Shown: positions 27,614-36,162, counted from the stretch's first letter. The stretch is 64,000 nucleotides of DNA from Nostoc sp. JL33 (GCF_017114985.1 NZ_JABXKP010000100.1:24761-88760), one strand, 5' to 3'. The notes: generated from the sequence alone by a model not told the origin. Numbers and translations: made by a program.

Positions 27614-28855
27614 ATGCCTGAAAGTACAAATTCCTCACCCTTATCTTTGAATACATCTAAATGGGCATCAGAGTCTTTGGCAAAATCACAAATCTTGACA
27701 ACTTCTTTTGAGAGTTTAAATTCTGATTTGGGGTTTGGGAATAAGAGTTCCTTACTAGCACTAGAAAGTGAATCGGTGAGTGCGCCTGTTAAAACGTCAG
27801 CAAATCCCAATCCTAATCCTTACTTAACTAGTGCGGCGATTACTCCTGACTTTAACGGTGATGGCAAAACGGATAAAGTTTGGGTCAATTCTACAACGGG
27901 TGAGATTATCATTCGGTTGATGGATGGAACAAACGTTATCGAACAAGGTTCTCTAGGTAATTACGACGTATCCGCCTATGATTATAAAATTGCTGACTTC
28001 AATGCTGATGGCAAAACCGACTTCTTATTACGCAATAAGACAACTGGTGAGAATACCATTGCGCTAATAGATGGCACAAAAGTTGCTAATGCGGCTTCTC
28101 TAACCAGCGTTGACCCAGCTTGGACTCCTCAAATTGGCGATTTTAATGGCGATCGCAAAACCGATATCTTCTGGCATAATGCCACAACCGGTGAGAACGC
28201 TATTTGGGAGATGGATGGCACCACAGTCCTGAATGCAACTGTTCTAGACACTACAGATGCAGCACTAACTCCTACCGTTGTTGATTTCGACGGCAATGGT
28301 AAGAGTGACATTTTCTGGCGCAATCAGACAACCGGCGATAACGGCGCTTGGTTTATGGATGGTACGCAAAAGAGCGAATTTGCGCTGCAATCACAAGATG
28401 CCGCCTGGACTCCTAGCCTTGGTGATTTCAACGGCGACTATAAGACTGACATTCTGTGGAGAAACGCTCAAACTGGTGAGAACAAGGTTTGGACGATGAA
28501 TGGTATCTTAACCACAGAGGGTGCTTTGGGGACACTTGACTCATCCTGGACTTCCAAAATTGGCGATTTCAACGGTGATGGCAAGACCGATATCTTCTGG
28601 CACAATGGAACCACAGGTGCGAACACCGCTTGGTTGATGGATGGTACAACAGTTGCTACTGAAGCGTTCTTACCGGCTAATGACGCGGCCTTGACACCAT
28701 CCCTTGGCGATTTCAACGGCGATGGTAAGACCGACATCTACTGGCGCGATCAGACAGCTGGTGCAGACAAGATTTGGACTATAGATGGGACGACAGCCAC
28801 TGAGACTCCTATCAACGACGCAGATAAGGTTGGCCCAGAGTGGTATACGTTCTAA
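27614..28855 (+). CDS. FG-GAP/VCBS repeat protein, calcium-binding beta-propeller
   Basis: 413 residues. After a 75-residue Ser-rich N-terminus come about seven repeats of about 45 residues, each with a Ca-binding loop such as DFNGDGKTD or DFNADGKTD and a following IFWHNATTGENAIW-like strand. This is the integrin-alpha-like FG-GAP propeller. There is no classical signal peptide; surface or secreted localisation is inferred from the fold. Repeats are also close at DNA level. Confidence 0.85.
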   Translation: MPESTNSSPLSLNTSKWASESLAKSQILTTSFESLNSDLGFGNKSSLLALESESVSAPVKTSANPNPNPYLTSAAITPDFNGDGKTDKVWVNSTTGEIIIRLMDGTNVIEQGSLGNYDVSAYDYKIADFNADGKTDFLLRNKTTGENTIALIDGTKVANAASLTSVDPAWTPQIGDFNGDRKTDIFWHNATTGENAIWEMDGTTVLNATVLDTTDAALTPTVVDFDGNGKSDIFWRNQTTGDNGAWFMDGTQKSEFALQSQDAAWTPSLGDFNGDYKTDILWRNAQTGENKVWTMNGILTTEGALGTLDSSWTSKIGDFNGDGKTDIFWHNGTTGANTAWLMDGTTVATEAFLPANDAALTPSLGDFNGDGKTDIYWRDQTAGADKIWTIDGTTATETPINDADKVGPEWYTF

Positions 28856-28909
28856 AACCCAATAGGTTCGGTTAAGACAATAGACATAGAAGTGAAAAAG
28901 AATTGTTTT

Positions 28910-28928
28910 GACGTAGCAGTGCTACGTC
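28910..28928. repeat. Palindrome GACGTAGCAGTGCTACGTC
   Basis: A perfect 9-bp-arm palindrome followed by TCTACA, in the gap between the FG-GAP gene and the MBL gene. Dispersed Nostoc-type repeat; it may serve as a transcript end for either gene. Confidence 0.7.
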
Positions 28929-29004
28929 TCTACATATTTAATTTCACTCCAATGTTTAATTAACCTAGTAGAGAGGCGAAATTTCATATCTCTACTTTCT
29001 TTTG

Positions 29005-29772
29005 TTAAAACTTGTAACTCAAAACCTGAATCACGCTATTTTCCGGCAAATCTTTAGGGCTAATGGAAATACTATCTCCGTTGCTACGCCGCACTGCCAT
29101 ACCTTGCATCAAGGTGAGAAAATTATCGAGTGGCGAAATATCGCACTTAGTAGCATCAGCGCCCTGTGTCCGGTAATGGGTCGGAATCACCAACTTGGGA
29201 TTTAACACTTGAACAGCTTGCTTTGCTTCCTCAGCATTGTAGGCTTTTGCACTGCCTCCCACTGGAATAAATGCCACATCGGGACGTCCCATCAAGATTT
29301 TTTGCTCAATGGAAATCGGTGCAGCAGCTCCCCCTAAGTGTAAAATATTAATTCCGCCTTGCTTCCAACTCCAAGCAGTATTTAAACCAAACTGCCTACC
29401 ACCTTTGCGATCGTGGTCTATGGCAATTCCTTGGAATTTAATGCCTTTGAACTCGTAAACTCCTGGTTCGTAGATGAGTTTTGGATTTCCCGGTAGTATG
29501 TCCACAGCACCTTCATCCAGTAATTGGCTGCTAATCAATACCAAATCTGCTGCAACTTTTGGTGGACGATACCCAGCAGTACAGCCCGCCGCCCGAAATG
29601 GATTGACAATAATTTTCGCACCGCCACCAGTAAAAAGAAAGCAAGTATGACCCAACCACTGAACTGATAAACCGCTAGATTGTGCGTCAGCTTGAGATTC
29701 AGAACCCAAGTTAGTAACCAAAGCTGTTACCAACCCCGCCCCAGCATAGCCCATCAACTGTCGTCGTTTCAT
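29005..29772 (-). CDS. Tat-exported MBL-fold protein lacking the HxHxDH motif
   Basis: 255 residues from ATG 29772 (MKRRQLMGYAGAGL), which gives a twin-arginine signal (RRQLM plus hydrophobic stretch); the in-frame start at 29802 lies in the mobile-element end. The fold resembles UlaG-like MBL proteins (VQWLGHTCFLF, IIVNPF, HLGGAAAPIS, IPTHYRT). Where HxHxDH is expected the sequence reads ISSQLLDEGAVD, so the normal zinc site is missing. Hydrolase activity is therefore doubtful. It lies directly downstream of isrB. Confidence 0.75.
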   Translation of the reverse strand: MKRRQLMGYAGAGLVTALVTNLGSESQADAQSSGLSVQWLGHTCFLFTGGGAKIIVNPFRAAGCTAGYRPPKVAADLVLISSQLLDEGAVDILPGNPKLIYEPGVYEFKGIKFQGIAIDHDRKGGRQFGLNTAWSWKQGGINILHLGGAAAPISIEQKILMGRPDVAFIPVGGSAKAYNAEEAKQAVQVLNPKLVIPTHYRTQGADATKCDISPLDNFLTLMQGMAVRRSNGDSISISPKDLPENSVIQVLSYKF

Positions 29773-29808
29773 AAGAAAATCCCTGATACGGCTGGAAACC
29801 ACGCTTGC

Positions 29809-30876
29809 TTAGACAGTGGAGGAAAGCCGAACAGCAGTTTTAACTGCTGTGGCTCTCCAGGAAGAATATCCCTTAAATTTACACTCAGTTGGTAATGCAT
29901 TCTGTGTTAATCGTTTACCAGTATTTAGGCAATGTAAGCTGATTGTTTTTCTGCCTGGATTTTTTTTAGTTGGAGACTCCTGCCAGCCACCAACATAACA
30001 AAATCCAAATTTTGGATGTTTGATTACTGAACCGCGTTTAAATCCCGCACTAATCGTTCCACCATATCTAGAACGAATATGCCCCACAGAATGCTGTAAT
30101 CTATGAAGCTGGCGACGATGAAATTCTAATGGCACGACCTCAACCAATGCTGTATTTTCGGGCTTGATATGCCCACCAACAAACCAGTTAGCTAGCACCC
30201 ATGAATCAACACAGTGGGCAAAAAAGCTATTGGACAATTTATTTTTAGACTTTTTCAACCCTAAACTTTGACGCATCTCGTAAGTGTCGTTCCCTGTGCG
30301 AGTTTCCAAGTTGGCAAGCCTTTTAAGTTCTGAGTAGAACCACTTTTTGCCAACTTCTAAAGGGCTAAACATTACGTTCCACTTAGTGCCATTTTTCCAG
30401 GTTTTAGCCTTGATATCCTCAACTACAAAAGTTGAGACAGGAAATATTAACGTCAACCAGTTGCAAATACGCAACTTCCATTGCCACCTCGCCTTAGTAG
30501 ATGGAGGTATTCTTTTTTTATTTACAAGTCGGTTCTTCCGATTTTGTCGGCAAGGAGTATTACGAAATCGCCTAGCACGTCGCATATTACAACGAACTTC
30601 TACGTGGTCTTTTACCCAATCAACGGCATGAGTGTGGATATTTATATATGTATGTATCTTTGATTTCACCGTGAACCCCTCACGCTTACTACCAGGGTCA
30701 ATTCCAACGGCAATTGGCTGAGTATTTCTATTACTTGGTTCTTGATTTAATCGAACACAGAATACTCCCTTTTTAAAGAATGGTGTAGCTTTACCTGATT
30801 TAATCCAACGCTTTGCTCTACTAGGTGTCGTTGGCATCAGAGGACGGTTATTTTTGTCAACTACTGATACAAACAT
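29809..30876 (-). CDS. isrB: IsrB: RuvC-only, IscB-related RNA-guided nickase
   Basis: 355 residues. The N-terminus has the PLMP domain (VDKNNRPLMPTTPSRAKRWI). RuvC-I is GIDPGSKREG. An Arg-rich bridge helix follows (RRARRFRNTPCRQNRKNR). RuvC-II is FVVEDIKAKTWKNG and RuvC-III is FFAHCVDSWVLA. Only about 60 residues separate RuvC-II and III, and no HNH nuclease is present. This and the length match IsrB rather than the longer IscB. The C-terminal part (HRLQHSVGHIRSRYGG, then GFKRGSVIKHPKFG) is the family's TAM/RNA-binding region. Known IsrB nicks DNA under omega-RNA guidance; a candidate RNA lies directly upstream. Inserted after trpG. Confidence 0.9.
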   Translation of the reverse strand: MFVSVVDKNNRPLMPTTPSRAKRWIKSGKATPFFKKGVFCVRLNQEPSNRNTQPIAVGIDPGSKREGFTVKSKIHTYINIHTHAVDWVKDHVEVRCNMRRARRFRNTPCRQNRKNRLVNKKRIPPSTKARWQWKLRICNWLTLIFPVSTFVVEDIKAKTWKNGTKWNVMFSPLEVGKKWFYSELKRLANLETRTGNDTYEMRQSLGLKKSKNKLSNSFFAHCVDSWVLANWFVGGHIKPENTALVEVVPLEFHRRQLHRLQHSVGHIRSRYGGTISAGFKRGSVIKHPKFGFCYVGGWQESPTKKNPGRKTISLHCLNTGKRLTQNALPTECKFKGYSSWRATAVKTAVRLSSTV

Positions 30877-31092
30877 TTACGATAAATCCTATTGCTAGGT
30901 GTGTATATCCCATCGCTACTGATTGCCTAAGAGGTTAAGAACTTGGGAAGCATTCAAAACGTGTTGTGGGCTACCACGCCCAGGCAATTCAGTTTAGGCT
31001 TTAAGCCTGTAAGCTAGACACTTTTTTAGTCTTGTATCGAAAAGGTGGTTAGTCTTTCTCTTACAAGCCCTGTCTCTTTAGAGCAGGGTTTG
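30877..31092 (-). ncRNA. Candidate omega-RNA (HEARO-type) for IsrB
   Basis: The 215 nt between trpG and isrB fold well by hand on the minus strand. There is a 5' hairpin at 31092-31064 (CAAACCCTGCTC...CAGGGCTTG). A small AGGCT/AGCCT hairpin lies at 31008-30996. A long-range helix joins ACTGAATTGCCT (30993-30982) to AGGCAATCAGT (30928-30918). It encloses a GGGC...GCCC hairpin (30981-30968). In known IscB/IsrB loci the omega-RNA lies upstream of the gene, with the guide at its 5' end. The guide would then come from the trpG side (about 31093-31110). Ends are approximate. Confidence 0.7.
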
Positions 31093-31099
31093 TGACTAA

Positions 31100-31699
31100 T
31101 TATGCTCTCGACTGTAACTGTTCCAGAAAATTTCGCAATAACTGTTTTCCTGAAGATGTCAGGACACTCTCTGGGTGAAACTGGACGCCCTGAATGTGAG
31201 GATAGTTCCGGTGCCGGACTCCCATAATGGTGTTATCTTCAACCCAAGCGGTGATTTCTAACACATCTGGACAAGTCTCACGTTCTATCACCAAACTATG
31301 ATATCTGGTGGCGGTTAGAGGATTTTCTAATCCCTGGAAAACCCCGACTCCAGTGTGAGACACCTGAGAGGTTTTACCATGCATCAACTCTGGAGCAGGA
31401 ATTATTTTACCACCAAACACTTGACCGATGCTTTGATGTCCCAAACAGACACCCAAGATTGGCAACTCTTGTCCTAGCTGTTCAATCAATTCTAAAGAAA
31501 TGCCGGCATCTTCCGGGCGACCTGGCCCAGGAGAAATAACCACGGCTTCCGGCTTTAATGCCCGAATCTCATCTATGGATATCTTGTCGTTACGAAAAAC
31601 TTTAATATCATCTGCCACTGGGAACTCTGCTGCCAATTCTCCCAGATATTGCACTAAATTATATGTAAAACTGTCGTAATTGTCGATAACTATAATCAA
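31100..31699 (-). CDS. trpG: Anthranilate / aminodeoxychorismate synthase component II
   Basis: 199-residue class I glutamine amidotransferase. Start MIIVIDNYDSFTYNLVQYL; oxyanion region ISPGPGRPEDAG; nucleophile Cys in GVCLGHQSIGQ; His-Glu in QFHPESVLT. It supplies ammonia to the chorismate-using TrpE or PabB subunit. Last gene of the minus-strand prfB-DUF3285-ybeY-dgkA-trpG order, which I recall as common in cyanobacteria. The stop is 8 bp from the putative omega-RNA. Confidence 0.93.
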   Translation of the reverse strand: MIIVIDNYDSFTYNLVQYLGELAAEFPVADDIKVFRNDKISIDEIRALKPEAVVISPGPGRPEDAGISLELIEQLGQELPILGVCLGHQSIGQVFGGKIIPAPELMHGKTSQVSHTGVGVFQGLENPLTATRYHSLVIERETCPDVLEITAWVEDNTIMGVRHRNYPHIQGVQFHPESVLTSSGKQLLRNFLEQLQSRA

Positions 31700-32071
31700 A
31701 GCTGATCACTCCTGGTTTTTACCACTCATCAGTTGCAAAAAGCATAGACCAATATCTGATGCTATTTGTTCGCTAGGTGTAAAAATAACGCTGACGTGGA
31801 TGCGTACATATAAAGCGGCTACTCTACAACCAGCCACTTTCTAAAGATTACCAAGTCCCCACACGCTCGTTGCAGTGGGCTTTCTGCTCTAGTAACTGTA
31901 ACCCTTTACCCAGGATGCTTGGCACGTAGGCGTAGCCCGTCGTAGACATCGCATTACTTAAATTTTAAATTGTTTATAATTTGTTCTCCAAAGGCGATCA
32001 AACAGAGCGTGATCCTCTTACCAAGTCACTTGGTGATGCCTGCGGTTTTTGCTAGCCGAAGCAAATCACAT
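31700..32071. other. Intergenic region between dgkA and trpG
   Basis: About 370 bases without a gene. Holds the dispersed repeat at 31924-31952. A separate trpG promoter here is plausible. Confidence 0.5.
31924..31952. repeat. Interspersed repeat with core GTAGCCCGTCGTAGACATCG
   Basis: Third copy of the element seen at 2361 and 15645. Confidence 0.9.
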
Positions 32072-32527
32072 CTACAAAGCCGATATAATTAACTTTACCA
32101 GAGGAGGGAGCAATAGCGTACCAGCTACCAGCACCGCTACCAAAGCAGAGATAAGCACTGCACCAGCTGCACAATCTTTAGCAATTTTTGCCAATTCATG
32201 GTATGTCTGCTTAACGGTTAAATCCACAAGGGACTCGATCGCTGTATTTAGTAACTCTAGTGCCAAAACTAAACCACTAGTTATGCCAATTACGGCTATT
32301 TCCACGGCTTGCAGATGCAAAAAAACGCTTAAAGCGATCGCTAAAGCGCAAACACTTACGTGGATGCGAAAATTACGTTGAGTTTGGAAACTATAGCTGA
32401 TTCCAGCCCAGGCATATTTAAAACTAACAAATAAATTAGAGGCTACTTTCCAGGAAAATTCCCGTTCGTTAGACACCAGTGTTTGTAACGAGGTGGGCGT
32501 TGGTGATGGAGAAATTTTTTGGGACAT
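32072..32527 (-). CDS. dgkA: Diacylglycerol kinase family protein
   Basis: 151 residues from ATG 32527 (MSQKISPSPTPTSLQ); the longer frame from 32617 has no family-like N-terminus. Three membrane helices after residue 50, with the signature LALELLNTAIESLVD and the Asn/Glu-containing active-site helix, plus KIAKDCAAGAVLISA. It phosphorylates diacylglycerol or undecaprenol in the membrane; the substrate is inferred. The order ybeY-dgkA fits bacterial neighbourhoods. Confidence 0.9.
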   Translation of the reverse strand: MSQKISPSPTPTSLQTLVSNEREFSWKVASNLFVSFKYAWAGISYSFQTQRNFRIHVSVCALAIALSVFLHLQAVEIAVIGITSGLVLALELLNTAIESLVDLTVKQTYHELAKIAKDCAAGAVLISALVAVLVAGTLLLPPLVKLIISAL

Positions 32528-32678
32528 AGACTTAAAAAAAACAAGAACAGAGTTGCTACAGTGGGAATATTCGCCGATCTTAATAGCGGAATTAACTTTC
32601 AGGCAATCTTTAAGCAATTTTCCACAGAAGTATTATAAAAGTATTACCCAAAATTAACACTAAGAGATACACATCCTG

Positions 32679-33212
32679 CTATTCCATGTCAATAGCAATA
32701 CCTATTGCCTTCAGCAATATCACTTGCTGTTCTAACATTCGTCCCAAAGTTTCTTCATCAGGATGATCCCAGCCCAACAGGTGCAATAAACCGTGAGCAG
32801 CTAACCAGGCTAGCTCAGTTGGTAAGGTATGTTCCTGCTGTTGAGCTTGACGTTGTGCTGTATCTACAGACACAATTATATCACCTAAGTATAATGGTAG
32901 AGAAGCAAGCATTTCTTCGCTTTGAGGAAAATCCACCTCCAAAGCAGCAAAGGCTAAAACGTCTGTGGGCTTATTTTGTTGACGATACTGAGCATTCAGT
33001 TCTTGAATTTGCGAGTCATCTGTCAAACGCAGCCCGATCTCATAACTTGGCGCTGGCGGAATATGAGGGTGAAGTATTTCCAACCAGCGATTAAACCAGT
33101 TTTCCCAAGTTTCAGGAGTAATTCGGGGATCAATCTCCTCAAATTTTACAGATGTTGTCGGGGACAACTCGTAAAAATCATCCTCCACATATAGTTCAAC
33201 TCTCAGGGGCAC
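32679..33212 (-). CDS. ybeY: Endoribonuclease YbeY (rRNA maturation)
   Basis: 177 residues. The zinc motif HGLLHLLGWDH (H-x3-H-x5-H) near residue 143 is diagnostic. LRLTDDSQIQELNAQYR and KPTDVLAFA are further family blocks. YbeY acts in 16S rRNA 3'-end processing and ribosome quality control. It follows the DUF3285 gene by 33 bp. Confidence 0.95.
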   Translation of the reverse strand: MPLRVELYVEDDFYELSPTTSVKFEEIDPRITPETWENWFNRWLEILHPHIPPAPSYEIGLRLTDDSQIQELNAQYRQQNKPTDVLAFAALEVDFPQSEEMLASLPLYLGDIIVSVDTAQRQAQQQEHTLPTELAWLAAHGLLHLLGWDHPDEETLGRMLEQQVILLKAIGIAIDME

Positions 33213-33245
33213 ACAGTCTCCTAGTCTGAGGTTTACGGTTTGTCG

Positions 33246-33401
33246 TTAGTGAGTTAGGTAAGCAAGACCAACAAGGAGAGATAAAAGCCCGACGGCAGTC
33301 AACGCAAAATGCTTTAGGGAAGTTCCACCTTTCCGCACCATGTTTCGCATGGCGAGTTTTACGTAGCTAGGTTGAGGTTCTGTTGAAGGAGAGTTGCTCA
33401 T
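33246..33401 (-). CDS. DUF3285 family small membrane protein (51 aa)
   Basis: ATG at 33401 to TAA at 33246 encodes 51 residues: MSNSPSTEPQPSYVKLAMRN, then MVRKGGTSLKHFALTAVG and a C-terminal membrane helix. I recognise this as the cyanobacterial DUF3285 family, typically placed between prfB and ybeY as here. Function unknown. Confidence 0.85.
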   Translation of the reverse strand: MSNSPSTEPQPSYVKLAMRNMVRKGGTSLKHFALTAVGLLSLLVGLAYLTH

Positions 33402-33708
33402 AATTATTTATTTGTCCACAGACTCTTTTATAACTGTAACAGTTGCTCTGGGATAGAATGGCGATCGCCTGTATATAGAATAAGGAATTTCTCTAAAAAC
33501 GCTCCAATGAGAGGAAATGCTATGCGATGTCTACGACGGGCTATGACGCTCGTTCGCGCAGCGTGCCGTAGGCAAGACTCGCTAACGCTTCTCTACGAGA
33601 CGCTACGCGAACGCTATCGGCGTTGCGCCAATCTGAAACACTAAAAATAAATAACAAGCGCTAAGTAATGTTAAAAATAACTCCTTAGCACTTGTAAATA
33701 ACCCCAAA
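33402..33708. other. Intergenic region between DUF3285 gene and prfB
   Basis: About 300 bases, a third of which is the repeat cluster at 33524-33615. No gene seen. Confidence 0.6.
33524..33615. repeat. Cluster of interspersed palindromic repeats
   Basis: An inverted copy of the GCGATGTCTACGACGGGCT core, then CGTTCGCGCAGCGTGCCGTA and GAGACGCTACGCGAACGCTA blocks. Several Nostoc repeat types are nested here. Confidence 0.8.
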
Positions 33709-34831
33709 TTATGCAGAAGTGTTTTCTACTAATTTATTTTCTTGGCGCAGATAAGCTTGAATGAATGGATCAATTTCGCCATTCATCACATCGCCAATCG
33801 CCGTTGTTTCTCTATTTGTACGTAAATCCTTCACCATTTGGTAAGGGTGAAACACATAATTACGGATTTGGTTTCCCCAGGAGGCTTCCACCATATCGCC
33901 GCGAATTTCGGCAATTTCTTGGGCGCGTTGCTCCTTGGCGATGACCAACAGCTTTGCTTTGAGGCGATTTAGGGCTTTTTCTTTATTTTGCAGCTGCGAT
34001 CGCTCTTCTGTACAGCGCACGGCAAGACCTGTGGGAAGGTGAACAATCCGCACAGCAGTTTCTACTTTGTTGACGTTTTGTCCACCTTTACCACCAGAAC
34101 GAGTTGTGGTGATTTCCAAATCTTTGTCTGGAATATCCAACTGCACGGAGTTATCAATCTGCGGCATCACTTCCACCCCTGCAAAACTGGTTTGTCGCTT
34201 GCCGTTGGCATTAAAAGGTGAAATCCGCACTAAGCGATGTGTGCCCATTTCCGATCGCAAGTAACCATAAGCATAGCGACCAGTAATTTCTAGGGTTGCC
34301 GATTTAATTCCGGCTTCATCACCCTCCGACTCTTCAGCTAAAGTTACCTTATAGCCATGAGCTTCGCCCCAACGGGTGTACATCCGCATCAGCATAAATG
34401 CCCAGTCTTGAGCGTCTGTGCCACCAGCACCAGCATTAATCGTCAGTACAGCACCTTCCGCATCATAGGGGCCAGAAAGTAACTGTTGTAACTCCCACTG
34501 ATCCAGGTCACGATTCAGTTTAGTGATGGTAGATTCTGCTTCTTGGAGTAGCGCCTCATCAGTTTCTAACTCCAACAACTCAACAACAGCCTTAGTATCT
34601 TCTAGATTCGTATGCCAGCGATCGTATTGCTGGAGGTGGGCTTTCAGGTCGTTGAGTTCTTGCAGCGTTTGTTGGGCTTGGGTTTGGTCATTCCAAAATT
34701 CTGGCTGTGCTGATATTTTTTCGAGGTCTTGAATTTTGGCTGTCAGTGCAGGTACGTCAAAGATAGTCCTGGGTTTTACCCAGGCGGCCAGACAACGTTT
34801 CGATTTCGCGTTTGAGTTCTAAAACTTCCAT
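33709..34831 (-). CDS. prfB: Peptide chain release factor 2, with programmed +1 frameshift
   Basis: The gene starts at ATG 34831 (MEVLELKREIETLSGRLGKT), reads 24 codons to CTT, and meets TGA at 34759-34757. The sequence TATCTTTGAC, with AGGA six bases upstream, is the classic RF2 frameshift site. Shifting +1 continues with DVPALTAKIQDLEKISAQ to the stop at 33709, giving about 373 residues. SPF (stop-codon tripeptide) is in VRISPFNANG and GGQ (peptidyl-tRNA hydrolysis) in RSGGKGGQNVNK. RF2 terminates at UGA and UAA. The site allows autoregulation: low RF2 favours the shift. Confidence 0.95.
34757..34763 (-). promoter_or_regulatory. prfB programmed frameshift site (CTTTGAC)
   Basis: On the minus strand ACTATCTTTGAC, with in-frame TGA at 34759-34757 and a Shine-Dalgarno-like AGGA just upstream. 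Established mechanism in bacterial prfB genes. Confidence 0.93.
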
Positions 34832-34952
34832 AGTGCTTGCTGAATGATAGATAGAGCGCTTTGGATTGGAAAATTGCTCTTTATTCTACTTACATTTATT
34901 AATTTTAGCTGTAGTTGAGCAAATTCTCTGGAACTTGTATAGGTTACAAAAA

Positions 34953-36108
34953 TTACTTGAAATTATCAAGCGATTCTTTGGTCACTGAAGTGGTTTGATT
35001 TTGTTGTTGCAGATAGGCTTTGATAAAAAAATCAATTTCACCATCTAAAACCTCTGCCGCAGCAGGTGTTTCTACATTGGTACGTAAATCTTTCACCTTG
35101 GTGTAAGGATGCAAGATATATTCACGGATGAGCTTGTTGGATAGACATTGTATCAGCCGAGGTTGAATTTTGTCAAGCTCGACACCTTGGGCTAGTGCGT
35201 AGGCGTAGCCAGCCGTAGGCATCGCAAACAGTTTACTCTTGAGAATAGCTAAGGCTTTCTCTTTGTTGTGCATCTGGCTGCGTTCTTGGTCGCAAAATAC
35301 ACTAATTCCCGTAGGAATGTGAACCACCTTTACCCATATTTCGGAGTGATTGATATTCCTGCTATTGCTGTGCCACCTAGTTATTTCCAAATCCTTCTCT
35401 GGAATCTCACACTCAACGGACTCACCCAATATTGGGATAACTTCTACACTAGCCAAACTCGTCCGCAAGCTGTTAGTAACATCGAAGGGCGATATTTGCT
35501 GTAGTTGATGTGTGCCTGTTTCTCATTTGAGGCAGCCATATGCATAACGACCGATTATTTCCAAGGAGGCAAATTTAATCCCAGCGAAATCTCCGCAAGA
35601 TTCTTCCACTAACAGGATTTTGTAACTGTGGCTTTCTCCCCATTTACAGTACATTCGTAGCAGCATATATGCCCAATATTCAGCATCTACACCATCAACC
35701 TCAGCAGTAATAGTGAGTAATGCACCTTTTTGGTCGTGGGGGTCAGACAATAACTGTCGTATTTCTGCTGTTTCGAGTTCTTGTTGGAGTTGGGTAAGAT
35801 TGGTTTGCGCCTCTTGCAACAATTGCTCATCGGCTGATAATTCCAACAATTCAAGTGCAGCCTTGATATCTTCTAGAATCGAACACCAGCGCTGATATTG
35901 CTGATGCTTGTAAAATATCGAGTATTCAATTTCTTGAAGTGTCTCATAAGCAGGAGTTGGATTATTCCAAAAATCAGTTTGAGCAATTACTTGATCTAAA
36001 TATTGAATTTTTGCACTCAGTTCTGCCAGGTCAAAGACAGCCTTCAGCCTTCCCCAAGATATTAGACAACCTTTCTACTTCGATTTTGATGTTTAAGAGT
36101 TCTAGCAT
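34953..36108 (-). pseudogene. Decayed prfB paralogue (RF2-like, no GGQ)
   Basis: Starts at ATG 36108 (MLELLNIKIEVERLSNILGK). It retains CTTTGAC with TGA at 36033-36031, continues after +1 shift as DLAELSAKIQYLDQVIAQ, and aligns along prfB. A second in-frame TGA (35525-35523) lies where prfB has SEMGTH. Past it the frame goes on with the SPF tripeptide (QQISPFDVT) to 34953. The GGQ loop is replaced by SNSRNINH. A repeat-derived segment lies at 35195-35225. Lacking GGQ, it cannot act as a normal release factor. It lies 121 bp upstream of prfB. Confidence 0.85.
35195..35225. repeat. Interspersed repeat inside the prfB paralogue
   Basis: Diverged copy of the GTGCGTAGGCGTAGCC...GGCATCGC element, read in frame as FAMPTAGYAYA within the paralogue, where prfB has an unrelated sequence. 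Confidence 0.8.
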
Positions 36109-36162
36109 AGTTTTGCTCACTTGAGGCTGAACTTATCTACATATTCTACTATTAAAACGATG

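Larger units (their letters stand above)
29773..31092 (-). mobile_element. Probable IS200/IS605-like isrB element
   Basis: The unit of omega-RNA plus isrB (about 1.3 kb) sits between trpG and the MBL gene. There is no tnpA transposase, so it is non-autonomous. The boundaries are inferred: one end near the 31064-31092 hairpin, the other just before the ATGA at 29772-29769, which fits an NTGA-type target-adjacent motif. Confidence 0.55.

Noticed and set aside
29809..30876. Full IscB or TnpB
   Set aside because: No HNH between RuvC-II and III excludes IscB; the PLMP domain and upstream RNA position do not suit TnpB.
34953..36108. Two separate intact genes for RF2 fragments
   Set aside because: Both fragments lie in one frame separated by a single TGA and align continuously with prfB, so they are one decayed gene.
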